This document shows positions 1-11,362 of a stretch of 64,000 nt of DNA, in pieces. The notes below the pieces were generated by a model. That model had not been told where the DNA came from. It searched no databases and was given only the letters and a program-made list of their open reading frames with translations. A program made the position numbers and the translations under genes. Origin of the DNA: Eucalyptus grandis (lineage: Eukaryota > Streptophyta > Magnoliopsida > Myrtales > Myrtaceae); the NCBI RefSeq assembly GCF_016545825.1, contig NC_052618.1, positions 7,741,398 to 7,805,397 of the forward strand, written 5' to 3'. How positions within the stretch are numbered: the first letter of the stretch is position 1; every line of letters starts with the position of its first letter.

Positions 1-274
1 GGTTTAGGTTGCTTCGTAGCCCTTTTTGACCTTGGCCTATGTACATAAACCTTAGTGTTGGCCTCTGTATATAAACTCGTTGTGTTTATAAAGTGTGGCT
101 TTTGTGAATTGGTTGTCCTGCTTTTCTATTCCATGATGAGTGTTGTCTAGGGATTGATTTTATTACGCTTCCGCATGTGCAATAAAATGAATGGGTCGGT
201 GACGCGTCCTAGGAGGTCGCATATTTTATTGACTACCGAGGGATGTGCGCACGCTCGAGGTTCGGGGTGTGACA
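1..274 (+). repeat. 3' end of a Ty3/gypsy LTR (copy D), cut by the window edge
   Basis: This stretch matches the last ~240 bp of the LTR copies that end at 5660, 9722 and 16520. It shares the stem around 'ttccgcatgtg', the 'gaggttcggggtgtgaca' end and the CA-3' terminus. Only the right end is visible, so its length is unknown. No primer-binding site follows it at 275, unlike the LTR ending at 9722. It is therefore either a 3' LTR or a solo LTR, or the partner of the LTR starting at 2474. Confidence 0.75.
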
Positions 275-2473
275 CGGGCTCCTTGTAGAATTTAGGGACT
301 TTAACCTTGACGAAGGGCGACAGCTTATCGAACCCCAGCATTTGATAGCCTTGTAGCATGCAAAGGCATTCCTCAATCTTTGTGAGACACCTCGGACTTT
401 CCTCATCAAAGTACAGAGTTTGGATCTCCTTAGATTGAGCCTCTAAATCAATAACCATCAGGGTTGTAGCATGAACCTCTTCAGTAGGCCCTTTTCCCAT
501 GGGTTTTGCTACCGACACTTCAAAGGGCGCGGTAGGAGGATTCATGGTAGGAGAAGCAGGAACTACAAAAGTTAAGTTCTTGACTTGGTTGGAGAGATCA
601 GCTAACAGCGCTATCATCTGCCCCATTTGGTTATCCATGCTAACAACACGAGCACGGGTATCTTCGTTCTCCATCCTTGTTTGGTGGCGAGTACGTATGA
701 TAGACCGTTCTTCAGCCATCTTTCACAACCTTCGTAAAAGAAGATGACTCGAATTTGTACAAGTTAAAAGAAATCATTAAAATACATACCCTAGTCAATT
801 TTATATTTTCTTGAGATGAAATAATGATAAGAAGTGTATATGATCCTAGTATCATATAACATCCTCTTATCAAAATTTCTTCAAAAGAAATTATACATTT
901 GAAAAGGAACGACAACAAATATTTAATTAGAATGCCCATTTTTTTTCTAAAAATTACATGAAAATGTCCATGAATTTTATCCATTTCAATCGAACAATTA
1001 CAAGGGAAATAGAACCTTGCTTTCCCGAAGCTTACAAAGTGGTGTGATTTTACATGTGATATGAAAATGAATACAGGGAACTTCGATAGAAAGGAGGGAA
1101 ACACAAAGGAAGTCCCTTTACAAGAAAAGAATATGAGATAGAAACCTAAGGACTAGGTGGAATCGTGTGGAGATGCTTGTTATCATGGGCCAAACATTCC
1201 TCATCCATCAAGGCATCGTCTTCTTGCTCCTTAATATGAGCTCGTCGAAAACCTTGAGGTTTGGGAATATTAGGCAATTGAACCTTGAGTTCAGGTTCTA
1301 CTTGACGGTATATGTAATCAATGGTAGCTTGATGAGTCCTCATCTCTCCTTCCAAGTTGGCTTCATCGACGACAACCACGTAATGTGAGGAATGGGAGTA
1401 CCAAATTCCAGTAGCAGCTTGAATCACGGCCTTGATATGGTCAATTTGGTATTCCCCAATGACTTTATCGTGATAATCAATACGATATAACCCTAGCTTG
1501 AGGATTGGCGGGATTGTTGAAGCGCATGATATAGGCGAAGAACCGTTAAAGGGTAAGATGACATTAAACCCGTCAATCCCATGAGGGGGAGTGGGTCATC
1601 AACTCCACTTAAAATGCGCACCTCGGGATTCCCAAGCCACCGAACATGCCATTGAATTAAGCTAGGGTTGAGGCTTTTGAGGAAATGAAACCATGTAGAG
1701 AAAGACCATGATGGAAAGAATTCATTTCTTTGGCAAAATCTAAGAATGGGATGATGATATTTCGTGACATCGACAATCTTCATGTGAGGGGCAAATTCTT
1801 TGATATGTGAAAAGAGCCAAATTTGGAGAAGTCCTAATGGAGCTCTAAGAGTTCCTCAGCCATTTGCTTTGAAATGATTAAGAGACACAAAAGTTTCGGC
1901 AAGGATCATGTGTGTAAAACAATTAAATGCGCGCGCTTGATTGACAATGTGAGTGACTAAAGGATCCATTGTTTTTTTAGTATGTGGGAATACCACAAAG
2001 CCAAAGAACACGAGTAGGAAGACACGAGGAATTTGATTCCCAGATTTAGGTTTAAGGCTAAGGAAATGTTGTTAAAGGAAATTATAAGGCATGGAATGAT
2101 AATTTCCTTTAAGAATAGCCTCAATTTTGTCGGTAGGGATATTGAGGAATTGACTTAGAAGAGATATTGGATCTTGACCAATAGGAGGAGTGACATAACC
2201 TAAAGAAGCTTTACCTAACCCGATGGCTTTCCAGAACTCCTCAATTGTAGGGGTCAATTCATATCGATTAAACACGAAAGTGGAAGTCATAGGATTCCAA
2301 AAATGAGCCATTGCTATTACCATCGCAATACGTGGTTCGACTTTTAATAAAGTCAGGGAGAAAGCCTACACGTTTTTCCACGTAGTCTTGATTTCTTGGG
2401 TCGAAATTCTCCCATAGAGTCTTGAGATTCCCAGGCACGGGGACCACATCCACTTCGGGTTTACCCATCTGAG
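275..2473 (-). pseudogene. Antisense DUF7745 / gag-like retroelement gene fragment
   Basis: Read on the minus strand, several frames in order give one decayed protein. It starts near 2440 with LKTLWENFDPRNQDYVEKRV, continues from about 2320 with MAHFWNPMTSTFVFNRYELT, and runs to about 1490 with a W-H-x-R-W block near 1650. This is the pattern of the plant DUF7745 (plant-mobile-domain-like) family found in retroelement-derived genes. A following piece (1427-1146) and a gag-like piece (719-275, a heptad-rich start MENEDTRARVVSMDNQMGQM and a KVKVPKFYKEP motif) are separated by an A/T-rich, intron-like gap (720-1145). Frameshifts at about 2330, 2070 and 1490 break it. Both ends are cut exactly where the flanking LTRs begin (274/275 and 2473/2474), and it lies opposite to them. 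The assignment to DUF7745 is recognition from memory. Confidence 0.6.
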
Positions 2474-5400
2474 TGACATCCTGATTTTCAACCATGCTTT
2501 CGACTAAATGAAATGTGCTTTTCATCGACGCGCCTATGGCCTTTTTTTCTCTGAGTTGGCCACTCACAACATAACTAATCTATCAGATGAAGCCGTTAAG
2601 GAATATAAACACGACTGACTTGAGAATTTGACCAGAAATCGACTGCTTGACCCTACTAATCTGCAAGGGTCAATACAGCACCATTAAAATCGATTAGAAA
2701 TCGGAAATAGGTCGATTCAACTGAGGCATGTAATTAAGTGTGGGTGATTCCACTTAATTGCAAAATTCATGTCAAATGGTACTAAACCAATTTTCTATAA
2801 ATTTGTACTATACCTATATTTAAGATCTTGAGATTTTTACGACAACCGAGAGTCGCCTACAAGTTATGAATTGAAAATAATCGGCCACAAGTTAAATACA
2901 CTAAAATTCCTAAAAGTTACCCAGTAGGTTAGGTCACGCTAAAATCACGTCTAAATAAAATTAACTACGAACTCGGTTTCAGAAATCGAAAGTTGTGGCT
3001 TGTCACAATTTATTTTAGGAACGTCGACTCATCATTCGAAGCTTTTTTCGGCAAGTTCAAATTTTCGGCAAAAATCAAGAATTGGCAAAATCGGACCAGG
3101 AAATTCGAATAGGCCAAATTGGGTGCGTTTTTGGCCGTCAAGTTGGATTATTTGATGAGGAAAGTTATTGATTTGAGTGTGGACTTCCTCCTTGGCATTT
3201 GGCCATTTAATTTGAGGCCAATTGAAAAGGGATTGAATGGAATTAAATGGGGACTTGCACAAAATTCGCATGCCTTGTGGGGTGCGACATTTCAACCACC
3301 TTAGGAAGCTTGTTGGGGAAGATAGGAGGGTTAGGGGCAGCTGTGGATAAGGCTGAAGTGGTGGGGGCAGCCACTTAAGTGTTTGAAGACCTTTGGAGAG
3401 CTTTAAAGGCGCTTGTCCCCTTGACCAACTGCCCTTCCTTCTTCTTCTTCCTCTCTACTCTCCTTTCTCCATTCTTGCTGTGTTTGAGAGCTCAAGAAAC
3501 CATAGAAACCAGCTAGCCAAGCCTCCAAGCTGTCCGAGCAAATCGCATGCCCGCCCGAGCCCGCTCGTCCGCTAGCCATTGCTGTCGCACGTCCCCGCTG
3601 TCTTGCATCTGCTCGCTAATCGTTTGTCGAAGCCTGGTTGCCGTCCTGAGTCATCAAGCTCCCTCCGATCGCCTAGAAGCCGCTTGTTGCCGTCTCCGAG
3701 CAGCCAGTTGCCTCTGCCTGCCCGCTTGGTTCCGCCTTGGCCGTTCCAACCAACCGAGCCGCTCGATCTTTATGGCCCATTTTCGGCCCTTTCCCGGCCT
3801 CCCTTGGCGTCGCTCTAGGCTCGAGTCTCACTCGCCTCCGCATCATCATCACCGTGAACTCATCGGCTCGCAAATTCGGTGAGCTTACTTGCTAAACCTT
3901 GTTAGGGGGTTAATTATACTTAGTGGAGGATTGGTTTAGCCTAAGATTGATTTAAGTGGTTAGATTAATGTAATTAGTCATTTAGTAAGTTAATTAAGCT
4001 AATTAGGTTGTTAGATTAGTTTAGTTAGAGGCTAATTAGATTAGGTGATTCATTTAGCTTAGTAGGTTATTTAATTAGCCTAATTAGGAGGTGAGAGTAG
4101 TGTATATAGCTTAATTAGTAATTTATTTAATTATTTTTCATTTATTTAATTATTTAATATTTTCTGAAAATTATACTTGGGATAGCCGCTCGTTAGAATT
4201 TCGTGTTGATTGCCGTGGTGTGGTTTTGTTGGATTGTGCAATTAAGTGATGATTATGAATTTTCGAGTTATTATTTAAAAATTCTGGATTTTTGGTATTT
4301 AAGCAGAAAATACGGGGTGTCAAGATTTGATACCAAAATATTTTTAGATACCATATCAAGTAGTGAGATTTTAAAAGGAATGATATCACTTTTTATGACT
4401 CGATCTAACCGTGTACCCACACACAACTATTTTATCGAACATTTTTAATACGAAGAAAATAGGCCAAGTACGTTATCTTAATTGAGGCATTTGAGTGGAA
4501 AGCACAATGTTCTTGGCCAGGATTGAATGGTCGTGCGATGGTTATGTGAACCTATCGCAAGCATTTACGCCATATGGGATGCCCCTTACAATGGATGCCT
4601 GATTGCGGTTGAGTCTAGACTGAAGCTCCTTTAGGAATGTCGTCTCAAAGTAGATGTTGCCGTACTCAATGGGGTGAGACGATGCCTAGTTACGCAAGTA
4701 GACCGCTGAACATGGAGTAAGCTGTGCCAATTGAGCCATGATTAAAATTGGAGCGCGTGTTTGATTGAGATAAATGCGCCTGATTATTGGACGAAATTGT
4801 GTGACACGGAATGGAACGTGTCATAATGACCCCTGCAATTGATTGAGATATGAAGTGATGCGTTCCAATAGTTGAGTGATATTATTTCATATATCTGTTA
4901 TATGAATTGTATTGACGTGCAGGAAGGAACTGAGGCGAGGTGAGTCTTTTTGGTTGTGTGGTTAGGCCGCTTCTAGGTGTATTTCCTTCCTAATTAGGAT
5001 TCAGTGGGTGAACTTTCTAAGACATTGTCTCACCCTGTCGTGAGTTTCAACCTTTCAAGTCCTTAGATGGAGGAGCGTCATGTGCGGTATGGGGTTCCGC
5101 AAACAATGGATTTTGAGTATACCTCCTTCCCTATTCCCGGTACCACCTTGATCCGAAGTCTCATTGAGTCCATGGTATGGGTCAATGAGGGCCTACCACA
5201 GTTGGTACCTCATTGATACATAGCATGATGCATTGACTTTCCTCATGGGGGTTAGGAGGGTCCCCTTTTGGGTTTTGACAGGTCAATCGTTAGGACGGGG
5301 CAGTGGGAGGTAGCGCATCCTATGGATCTCGACACTCTTAATGTTGTTGTGGTGGACCCGGAGCCCCCGGAGCCTATGGATGAGGAGTCTAGTGCCTAGA

Positions 5401-5660
5401 TGGTTTGATGGCACTTCTTTTTTAGTTAAACCCTTGTTGATAGACTTGCTTTGTATTTAAACCTAGTGTGTTTATAAAAGTGTGCTTGTTTGAAATTGTT
5501 ATCCTGCTTTTTCTATCTTATGTTGATTGTTGTTAGGAGATTGTTTTATTTTGCTTCCGTATGTGCCTTAAAACAAATGGGTTAGCGACGCATTCTGGGA
5601 TGTCACAAATTTTATCGACCACTGAGGGATGTGCACGCGCTCGAGGATCGGGGCGTGACA
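2474..5660 (+). repeat. Ty3/gypsy LTR (copy A)
   Basis: It begins TGACATCCTGATTTTC and ends GGGGCGTGACA (TG...CA). It is collinear with the 5' LTR at 5874-9722: the 'acttgagaatttgaccagaa' block at 2610, the 'gtgggtgattccac' block at 2740, the T/A-rich 'ggtgag...actaaacc' block at 3878, the 'ctaggtgtatttccttcc' block at 4975 and the common 3' end. No primer-binding site follows, no polypurine tract precedes, and its flanks (ctgag / atcta) do not match. It is therefore not a simple solo LTR with an intact target duplication. Several open reading frames inside (3119-3304, 3393-3882, 4203-4448) have no recognisable protein content. Confidence 0.75.
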
Positions 5661-5873
5661 ATCTAAACCTAAACCTAAAGGGACATCCATCATTAAAACA
5701 TATCATCATTGAAATATAAAATGCATAATTGAAATATGGAGAGTAAGAAGATAAGAACGATAAAAAAGGAACGATATCTTACCCACCAAACACAAGGCAA
5801 GCACAAATCACATGTCGCATGAAATTGTGAGGTTTCGACACCTAAGGTGAGGGTGCTAAAGGCTTAAGGTCCT
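5661..5873. other. Spacer between two LTR copies
   Basis: This is A-rich unique-looking DNA between LTR copy A and the complete gypsy element. It contains 'ctaaacctaaacctaaag' near 5662, which only superficially resembles telomere repeats. No gene was seen. Confidence 0.5.
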
Positions 5874-8800
5874 TGTGACATCCCTGATTTCCAATCATGT
5901 TTTCTATTGAATAAATTGGGGATTTCATTGACGCGTCTATGGTGCTATTTTTAGAGCCGATCACTCGTGAGATAACTAGACTATCCGTGGAAGTAATTAA
6001 GAGATTTTAATACAATGGACTTGAGAATTTGACCAGAAGTCGACTACTCGACCATGTTAATCTACAAGGGTCATTACAGTATTGTCAAAATCGATCAGAG
6101 ATCAACGATAAGTTGATTCGACTAAGATGTGTGATCAAAGTGTGGGTGATTTCACCTAATTGCAAAATTCTCGTCGATCGATACTAGACCGATTTTCTGT
6201 TGTTTTGGGCACCATGTGCCCGTAATTGAAATCCTGAGATTTTCACGACCACCGAAAGTTGCCAATGTGTTGAGTGGATTCATTGTAGCTCGAAGAAAAT
6301 CGACCGTGGGTCATTTGCATTAAAAATCTCTGAAAACTATCTAGTAGTTTAGGTCACGCTAAAAAAACATCGAATGGAATTTAACCGCAAATTCGAGTCT
6401 GATTTCAGAAATTAAAGGTTCTATCATCTCACAATAAATTCTAGGAACGTCGACCCAGTCTCGAAAGATTTTTCTGCGACTTGAGACTTTTTGGGAAAAA
6501 GTCGGGATATGACCGTTTTCGTTTAGAAAAAACCGAAGATAATTTTTAATCGTGAAATTTGGGACACAAGATGGGTCATTGATGAGGAAAAATATCGATT
6601 TGATCGATGGAAGGTTAATTGAATTTAATGAGGCCAAATGAGATTGAATTGAGCAAGGATCGGTGTCCAATTGAGAGGAAATGCTTCCAAATTCGTGTGC
6701 CCCCACCAACCCACAACCTTTGGACCATTTTGGCTTTCTAGAAGAGTGCATGGGTGTCTCATTGTGAGCCAAGGAAGGATATTTGGCCAAGGAGGAGACT
6801 TGGAGAGCAAGTGTGGAAAATCAAGACCATGGTGGCCCCCTCCAACCTCATCTCTATCCTCTCTCTCTCCCTCTCTCAACCAGCCAAAACCCTCTCCATC
6901 TCCCTCCTCTCACCTTGTTTGAACCCCACCAGCATCCAAGGAAGTCGCCAGAGTAGCCACACCACCGCCGGACCATTTTCCTTCTCTGTTTTCACTTTTG
7001 CCGATTTCTGCTCCAGCTGACCTTTCGCCAAAGATTTAAGTAAAAAATCGACTTCCCGGATGAATCAGCGAACAAGCCACCCATCTCCTTGAAGAGGAAA
7101 TCTAGATCGTTCCATCAAGTCTAACCTCGCCCCGAACGGAGCTGCCAGCCGTCCTGTACGGCTGTCGCAAGCCGCCGGTCGCTAGTCCGTCGATCCGCCT
7201 AGTAATCTGCATGGTTTCACCTATTTCGCATTTTCTTCGTGTTTTCTCTCATTTCGACCCTTCCTCCACCCATACCAACCACCAGCAGGTCCCCCTCGAC
7301 CCCCGGGTGCCACTGATTGCCGGCCAATCCCTCGCCGGAGTTCTAGCCAAGCCCGTTCAGCTCTATTTCTCCTTCGGTAACTAGTTTTTCCAAGTTGCAG
7401 AGGAAGTCCGAATTTGTGGCTGTTGTTTCAGCCTTAGGATTGCCTTGGATTGCTGTGGTTGAGGTTCTCGAGGCTCCTTGCCACCGTCCATCAGCCGTAC
7501 GCCACCCCCAAGCCGTCAGACCTTCACTGCTCTCTGTTTCCGTGCCAAACCGCCGCCAGTTCCAGCTGCTTAGCTCAAGAACAGAATCCGAGGACAACAA
7601 GGGTTTTTGGTCTTTGAGGCTAGTTTTAGGTGTCTTCTCGACTTCGCTTGGTGTCACCGCTTCAAGGTTTATTGACCATGTTGGTGTCGCCTTCGCCGTG
7701 AATTCACAAGAAGGCTAAATTGGTGAGTTTTACTCACTAAACCCCGCTTAGTAGACTAATGATGCTTAGTTGGTTGATTAGATTTAATTAAGTGCAATTA
7801 GGTGGTTAGATTAGATTGGATTAGTGAATATTAGTTAATTTCAATGCATGTTAGTCAAGTGGTTAGTGTAATTAGTATGGACATAGGCTCTGGTATTTAT
7901 TGAACTAGTCTCGGTAATTTTTCGAGCTCGTCTCAGCTTCCAATTAGGCATTACAGGCCTAAGTTGGATTTATTGGTATTTATTTAATAATTTCCATAAT
8001 TATTTATTTATTTATTTTTCGAAAATTAGGCTTTGGGATAGCCAACGACCGAAATTTTATGCTAATTATTGTGGTGTAGTCCATTTATTTATTTGAGCGT
8101 TGATTTGTGTTGAATTGAATTAATTATAATTTTAGGATTTTATTCATAAATTAATTTTGGTAATTAATGGGAAAATTACGAGCGTCGGTTTACAAAGCCA
8201 AAAATATGTAATGGGCTGTTGAAACTGGTGGGATATTCAAAAAGTGAAATTAGGATATTTTGGCTAAGGCCAATCATGTCCCCACACATGGCTATTGTAT
8301 CGAGAATGATAAAAGATGGAATTGATTGAATGGTCGGGATGGTATACTATATCAACCTACAGGCGATATGTCATCGTAGCAGAGAGCAGTATACTAGTAT
8401 ATTATATCAGCTTACGAGCGATATGTCAGCTTAGTAGAGAGCAGTATACCTTATTAGTTTTAATGGAATATGTCGATATACTATATCAACCTACAAGCTC
8501 TGATATGGCAGCTTAGCAGAGAGTAGTATACCTTGTCAGTTTAGCAGAGAGTAATGTCGATGTACTATATCAGCATACGAGCGATATGGTAGTTTAGCAA
8601 AAAGCAGTATATCTTATCAGCTTAAATTGAGCACTGTTAGTATTCTATATTAGCCTACGGACGATATGGCAGCTTAGCAGAGAGCAGTATACCCAATCAT
8701 CTCAGAAGCGAGCTATACTATCTATTTATCAGCTTAGCAGTGAGCAGTCCTGATATGAACGAACTTATAGATAGTATAAGATGAGCCGACCAAGAAAGGG

Positions 8801-9722
8801 GTCGAGATGACATGTAATCGACTAGGTCGATTGATCAATAATTTGATCTGATGTTATGAATTGATTGAGTGATGTGATAACGTTAATTTGCAAGATGAAA
8901 CTGAGGCCAAGGTAAGTCCTTTGACTGGTGTTGTGCTTAGGCTGCCTCTAGAGTGTATTAGCTTCTTAATTGGGTCTTAGGAACTTGCTGATACGTAGTC
9001 TCATCCCGGTTGTAGGACATCATTTTAGGTCCCTAGATGGCTGCTCCTGAGTTTTTGGGATGGCCTAAGAAGATCACAGAACAAACCTCTTCCTTTTCAG
9101 TTTATGGGTGCCCTAGGGGCTGGACCTATGAGTTGGTGAGGTCTATAGTTTGGGTCGATGTGAGTCTCAACCACAATGTGCCTCATCAATATAGATCGTG
9201 GTACCGCTAGGCCCAAGATGGCCAGAGAGAGGGTCCCCTACCAAAGTCTGAGAAACCTCTGTATGTTTTGGAGGCCGCCTTTGGAAAAGGCAACGCAGAT
9301 CCCCCTTCGAGCTCTGTTGTAGATGCAGCAAACCTAAATTTTGAAGATCTCGAAAGTCCAGTGCAGTCTACTAAAGGCTCCAGTTGGAGTGTGGAGACTG
9401 ATGATGAGGAGGACGAGGACCCATAGTTGGTGGAACCCCCACCCTTGCTTGTAGAGCCTATTTCTAAACTTATATAAGTTGAATCTGTCTTAATAGTCCA
9501 CCTTATATGTATGTGCACCGGTTGCAATGTATATAAGTGTGGTTGTTTCTGAAATTTCGGAATTTAGTCATACTTTCCTATCCCATTGTTTTATTGTCTA
9601 AGGATTGTTTATATGCTTCCGCATGTGTATTAAAAAGAAAAGGTTAGCGATGCATCCTAGGATGTCGCTATTAATCGACCAAGGTGAGGGATGGGTGCGT
9701 GCCCGAGGATTGGGGCATGACA
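5874..9722 (+). repeat. 5' LTR (copy B), about 3.85 kb
   Basis: It starts TGTGACATCCCTGA and ends GGGGCATGACA. It is followed 12 bp later by a primer-binding site, which proves it is the 5' LTR. It is collinear with the 3' LTR from 5874 to about 7602 and again from about 9509 to the end. The 7603-9508 part is missing from the 3' LTR but present in diverged form in LTR copy A, so the difference is a deletion in the 3' LTR. It contains the tandem array at 8341-8760. Very long LTRs are usual for Tekay-type elements. Confidence 0.8.
8341..8760 (+). repeat. Irregular tandem array inside the 5' LTR
   Basis: A unit of roughly 50-90 bp recurs at about 8341, 8394, 8475, 8558 and 8648. Each begins near GTATACTATATCA, contains GCGATATGNCAGCTTAGCAG-like sequence and closes with GAGCAGTATACC. 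The first and last bases of each unit are therefore inverted copies (GGTATAC / GTATACC). The array is absent from LTR copy A at the equivalent place, and that part of the 3' LTR is deleted. Confidence 0.7.
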
Positions 9723-9734
9723 TCCCCGTTTAAG

Positions 9735-9746
9735 TGGTATCAGAGC
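9735..9746 (+). other. Primer-binding site (initiator Met tRNA type)
   Basis: TGGTATCAGAGC, the standard complement to the 3' end of plant initiator methionine tRNA, lies 12 bp after the 5' LTR end (CA at 9722). It primes minus-strand DNA synthesis and fixes the LTR/internal boundary. Confidence 0.9.
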
Positions 9747-9899
9747 AATGGTTAGGGATTGGAGTGATAAGGTGCAATGGACCATGGGATAGTGGTAGGA
9801 AAGACATTTAAATTCATATCTAGTGCATGTCAATGCTAGCTGATTGGTAGCTTGTTTGTGTGGGTCACTCAAATTCTAATATGGTATTAGAATTAGAAA

Positions 9900-10484
9900 A
9901 CAGGTTTCTTTAAAGATCCTATAGCATGAGTGATCAGGAGCTGAGAATTCCTAGTAAGAGGGTTGTAACCTCTGTGACTCGGGGTGGAACTCTAACAAGG
10001 ATCGGTGCCCGAGGCAGTTGTGGCAGAGCAACGCGAGTGTAAGAGTACCGCTATAGGTCGGTACTAGTGTAGTAGCATCGAGTGATCCTAGGTTTGATAG
10101 GATCGTTCAGGCGCTATTGTCCTTGGAATTGGTTGAGCCAGCAAGCTCAGGACCAAGCCGCCACTATTGCCACTGTCACAATCACCGTTAGTGCCGCAAC
10201 CGCCGTTGTTGCCACACCTGCTGAGGTTCAACATGGAGATGCGATTTGGGAGCGAACCGTTACGTTTGAGTCAAGATTCAGTTCGGACAAAAATGGAAAT
10301 TGGTCGGGGAAAACACCAATGTTGAGAGAAAAGTATTCTATTCCGCCCAACAGGAAAGGTGGGGATAGATAAGTCAGTATTGAATCGGAACAGAGTATGT
10401 CATGCCTGTAGGAGACGACATGGTTACGCCCCATGCCATTTTAGGACGGGTGCTTATTTTAAGCGTGGCCAATAGGGTCACTTA
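9900..10484 (+). pseudogene. gypsy gag remnant with CCHC-like zinc finger
   Basis: Only fragments survive. Around 10385-10480 the reading CHACRRRHGYAPC followed by HFRTGAYFKRGQ and, after a stop, GH resembles the Tekay-type double CCHC region. It lacks some cysteines. An Ala/Thr/Val-rich piece is open at 10082-10372. The frame is then cut at 10485 by an inserted MITE. The original start codon cannot be placed. The assignment rests on position (between PBS and pol) and the finger remnant. Confidence 0.6.
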
Positions 10485-11359
10485 GTTTGGTAACGATTAT
10501 GTTCCTAGGAACATATTCTCACCAGAAACGATTATTTTTTATTCTGTTCTCAGGAACTGATTCTGAGTAAAAGAATGGGTTTGGTAACTGTCTAAAATTT
10601 CTGATTCTATAATAGAATTGCATTTGGTATCATACTTATTGATTCTGTTCCAAATCAATTTCTTTTAATTTTTAAATAATTTTTTTACTTTTTCATTTTT
10701 TTCTTTCATTTTTTCCTTTTTCTCCTATTATTATTCTTCTTTTTATGGCCGGTTCTTTGGATCGGCGACCGGCCATACGAGGGATGGCGACCTCACCGGC
10801 GCGTTGCGCCCTTGGTGAGACCGGCCTTCGTTGGTCGAGCCTCGCCGAACCGGGTGAGGCTCACCTAGCCTTGCCGAGGCTCGGCCTTGCCGGGCTAGGC
10901 AAGGCCAACTTGGCCACCAGGTAGGCTAGGTGTTGCGAGGCTTGCCCAGCCCGGCGGGCCTCGTTGAAGCTAGGCGAGCTGAGCCTCGCCAGTGGCTGGG
11001 CTTGCCTCCAGCGAGCTCGCCGGACCTCGCCTTGACCTAGCGAGCCTCCGACGAGCTCACCCAGACCGCGGACTGCGATCGATGGCGGTGGGCGGTGGCG
11101 ACAGCGATGGGTGGGGGTGGACAGTGGTCACGAGATGGCCAAAGGGAAGAAGAAGAATAGTTGGTTTTTGATTCTCAAATTTGTTCTCGGAATAAGAATC
11201 AACTTTTTTTTTTTATTCTTGATTCCACTCCCAATCTATTCCCGGGAACAAATTTGTTCCCAGAAACAAAAATTTTACCAAACACAATTCTCGGCCTAAA
11301 CTGATTATGGGAACAAAAATCAAAATTTGACCCTATTTGGATGGTTACCAAACATGGCC
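10485..11359. mobile_element. PIF/Harbinger (Tourist)-like MITE nested in gypsy gag
   Basis: Terminal inverted repeat GTTTGGTAAC (10485-10494) matches GTTACCAAAC (11344-11353) perfectly. The right end carries six extra bases (atggcc). TTA lies directly outside both ends (10482-10484 and 11360-11362), as expected for a 3-bp Harbinger target duplication. Subterminal arms rich in 'ttctgttc/gaacaaatttgttcc' form a further imperfect inverted repeat. The centre (about 10745-11110) is very GC-rich and made of GAGGCTCG/CGAGCCTC-type short repeats. It has no transposase and is probably non-autonomous. Confidence 0.6.
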
Positions 11360-11362
11360 TTA

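Noticed and set aside
712..1104. 130-codon minus-strand open frame beside the gag-like piece
   Set aside because: Its composition is Phe/Ile/Ser-rich from AT-rich DNA and it occupies the intron-like gap of the DUF7745/gag fragment.
3393..3882. Open frames on both strands that might be a small gene
   Set aside because: They lie inside LTR copy A, are low complexity, and the collinear stretch of the other LTRs is not conserved as protein.
5662..5682. Telomere-like 'cctaaacctaaa' repeats
   Set aside because: Only about two irregular units and not the plant TTTAGGG form. No longer array.
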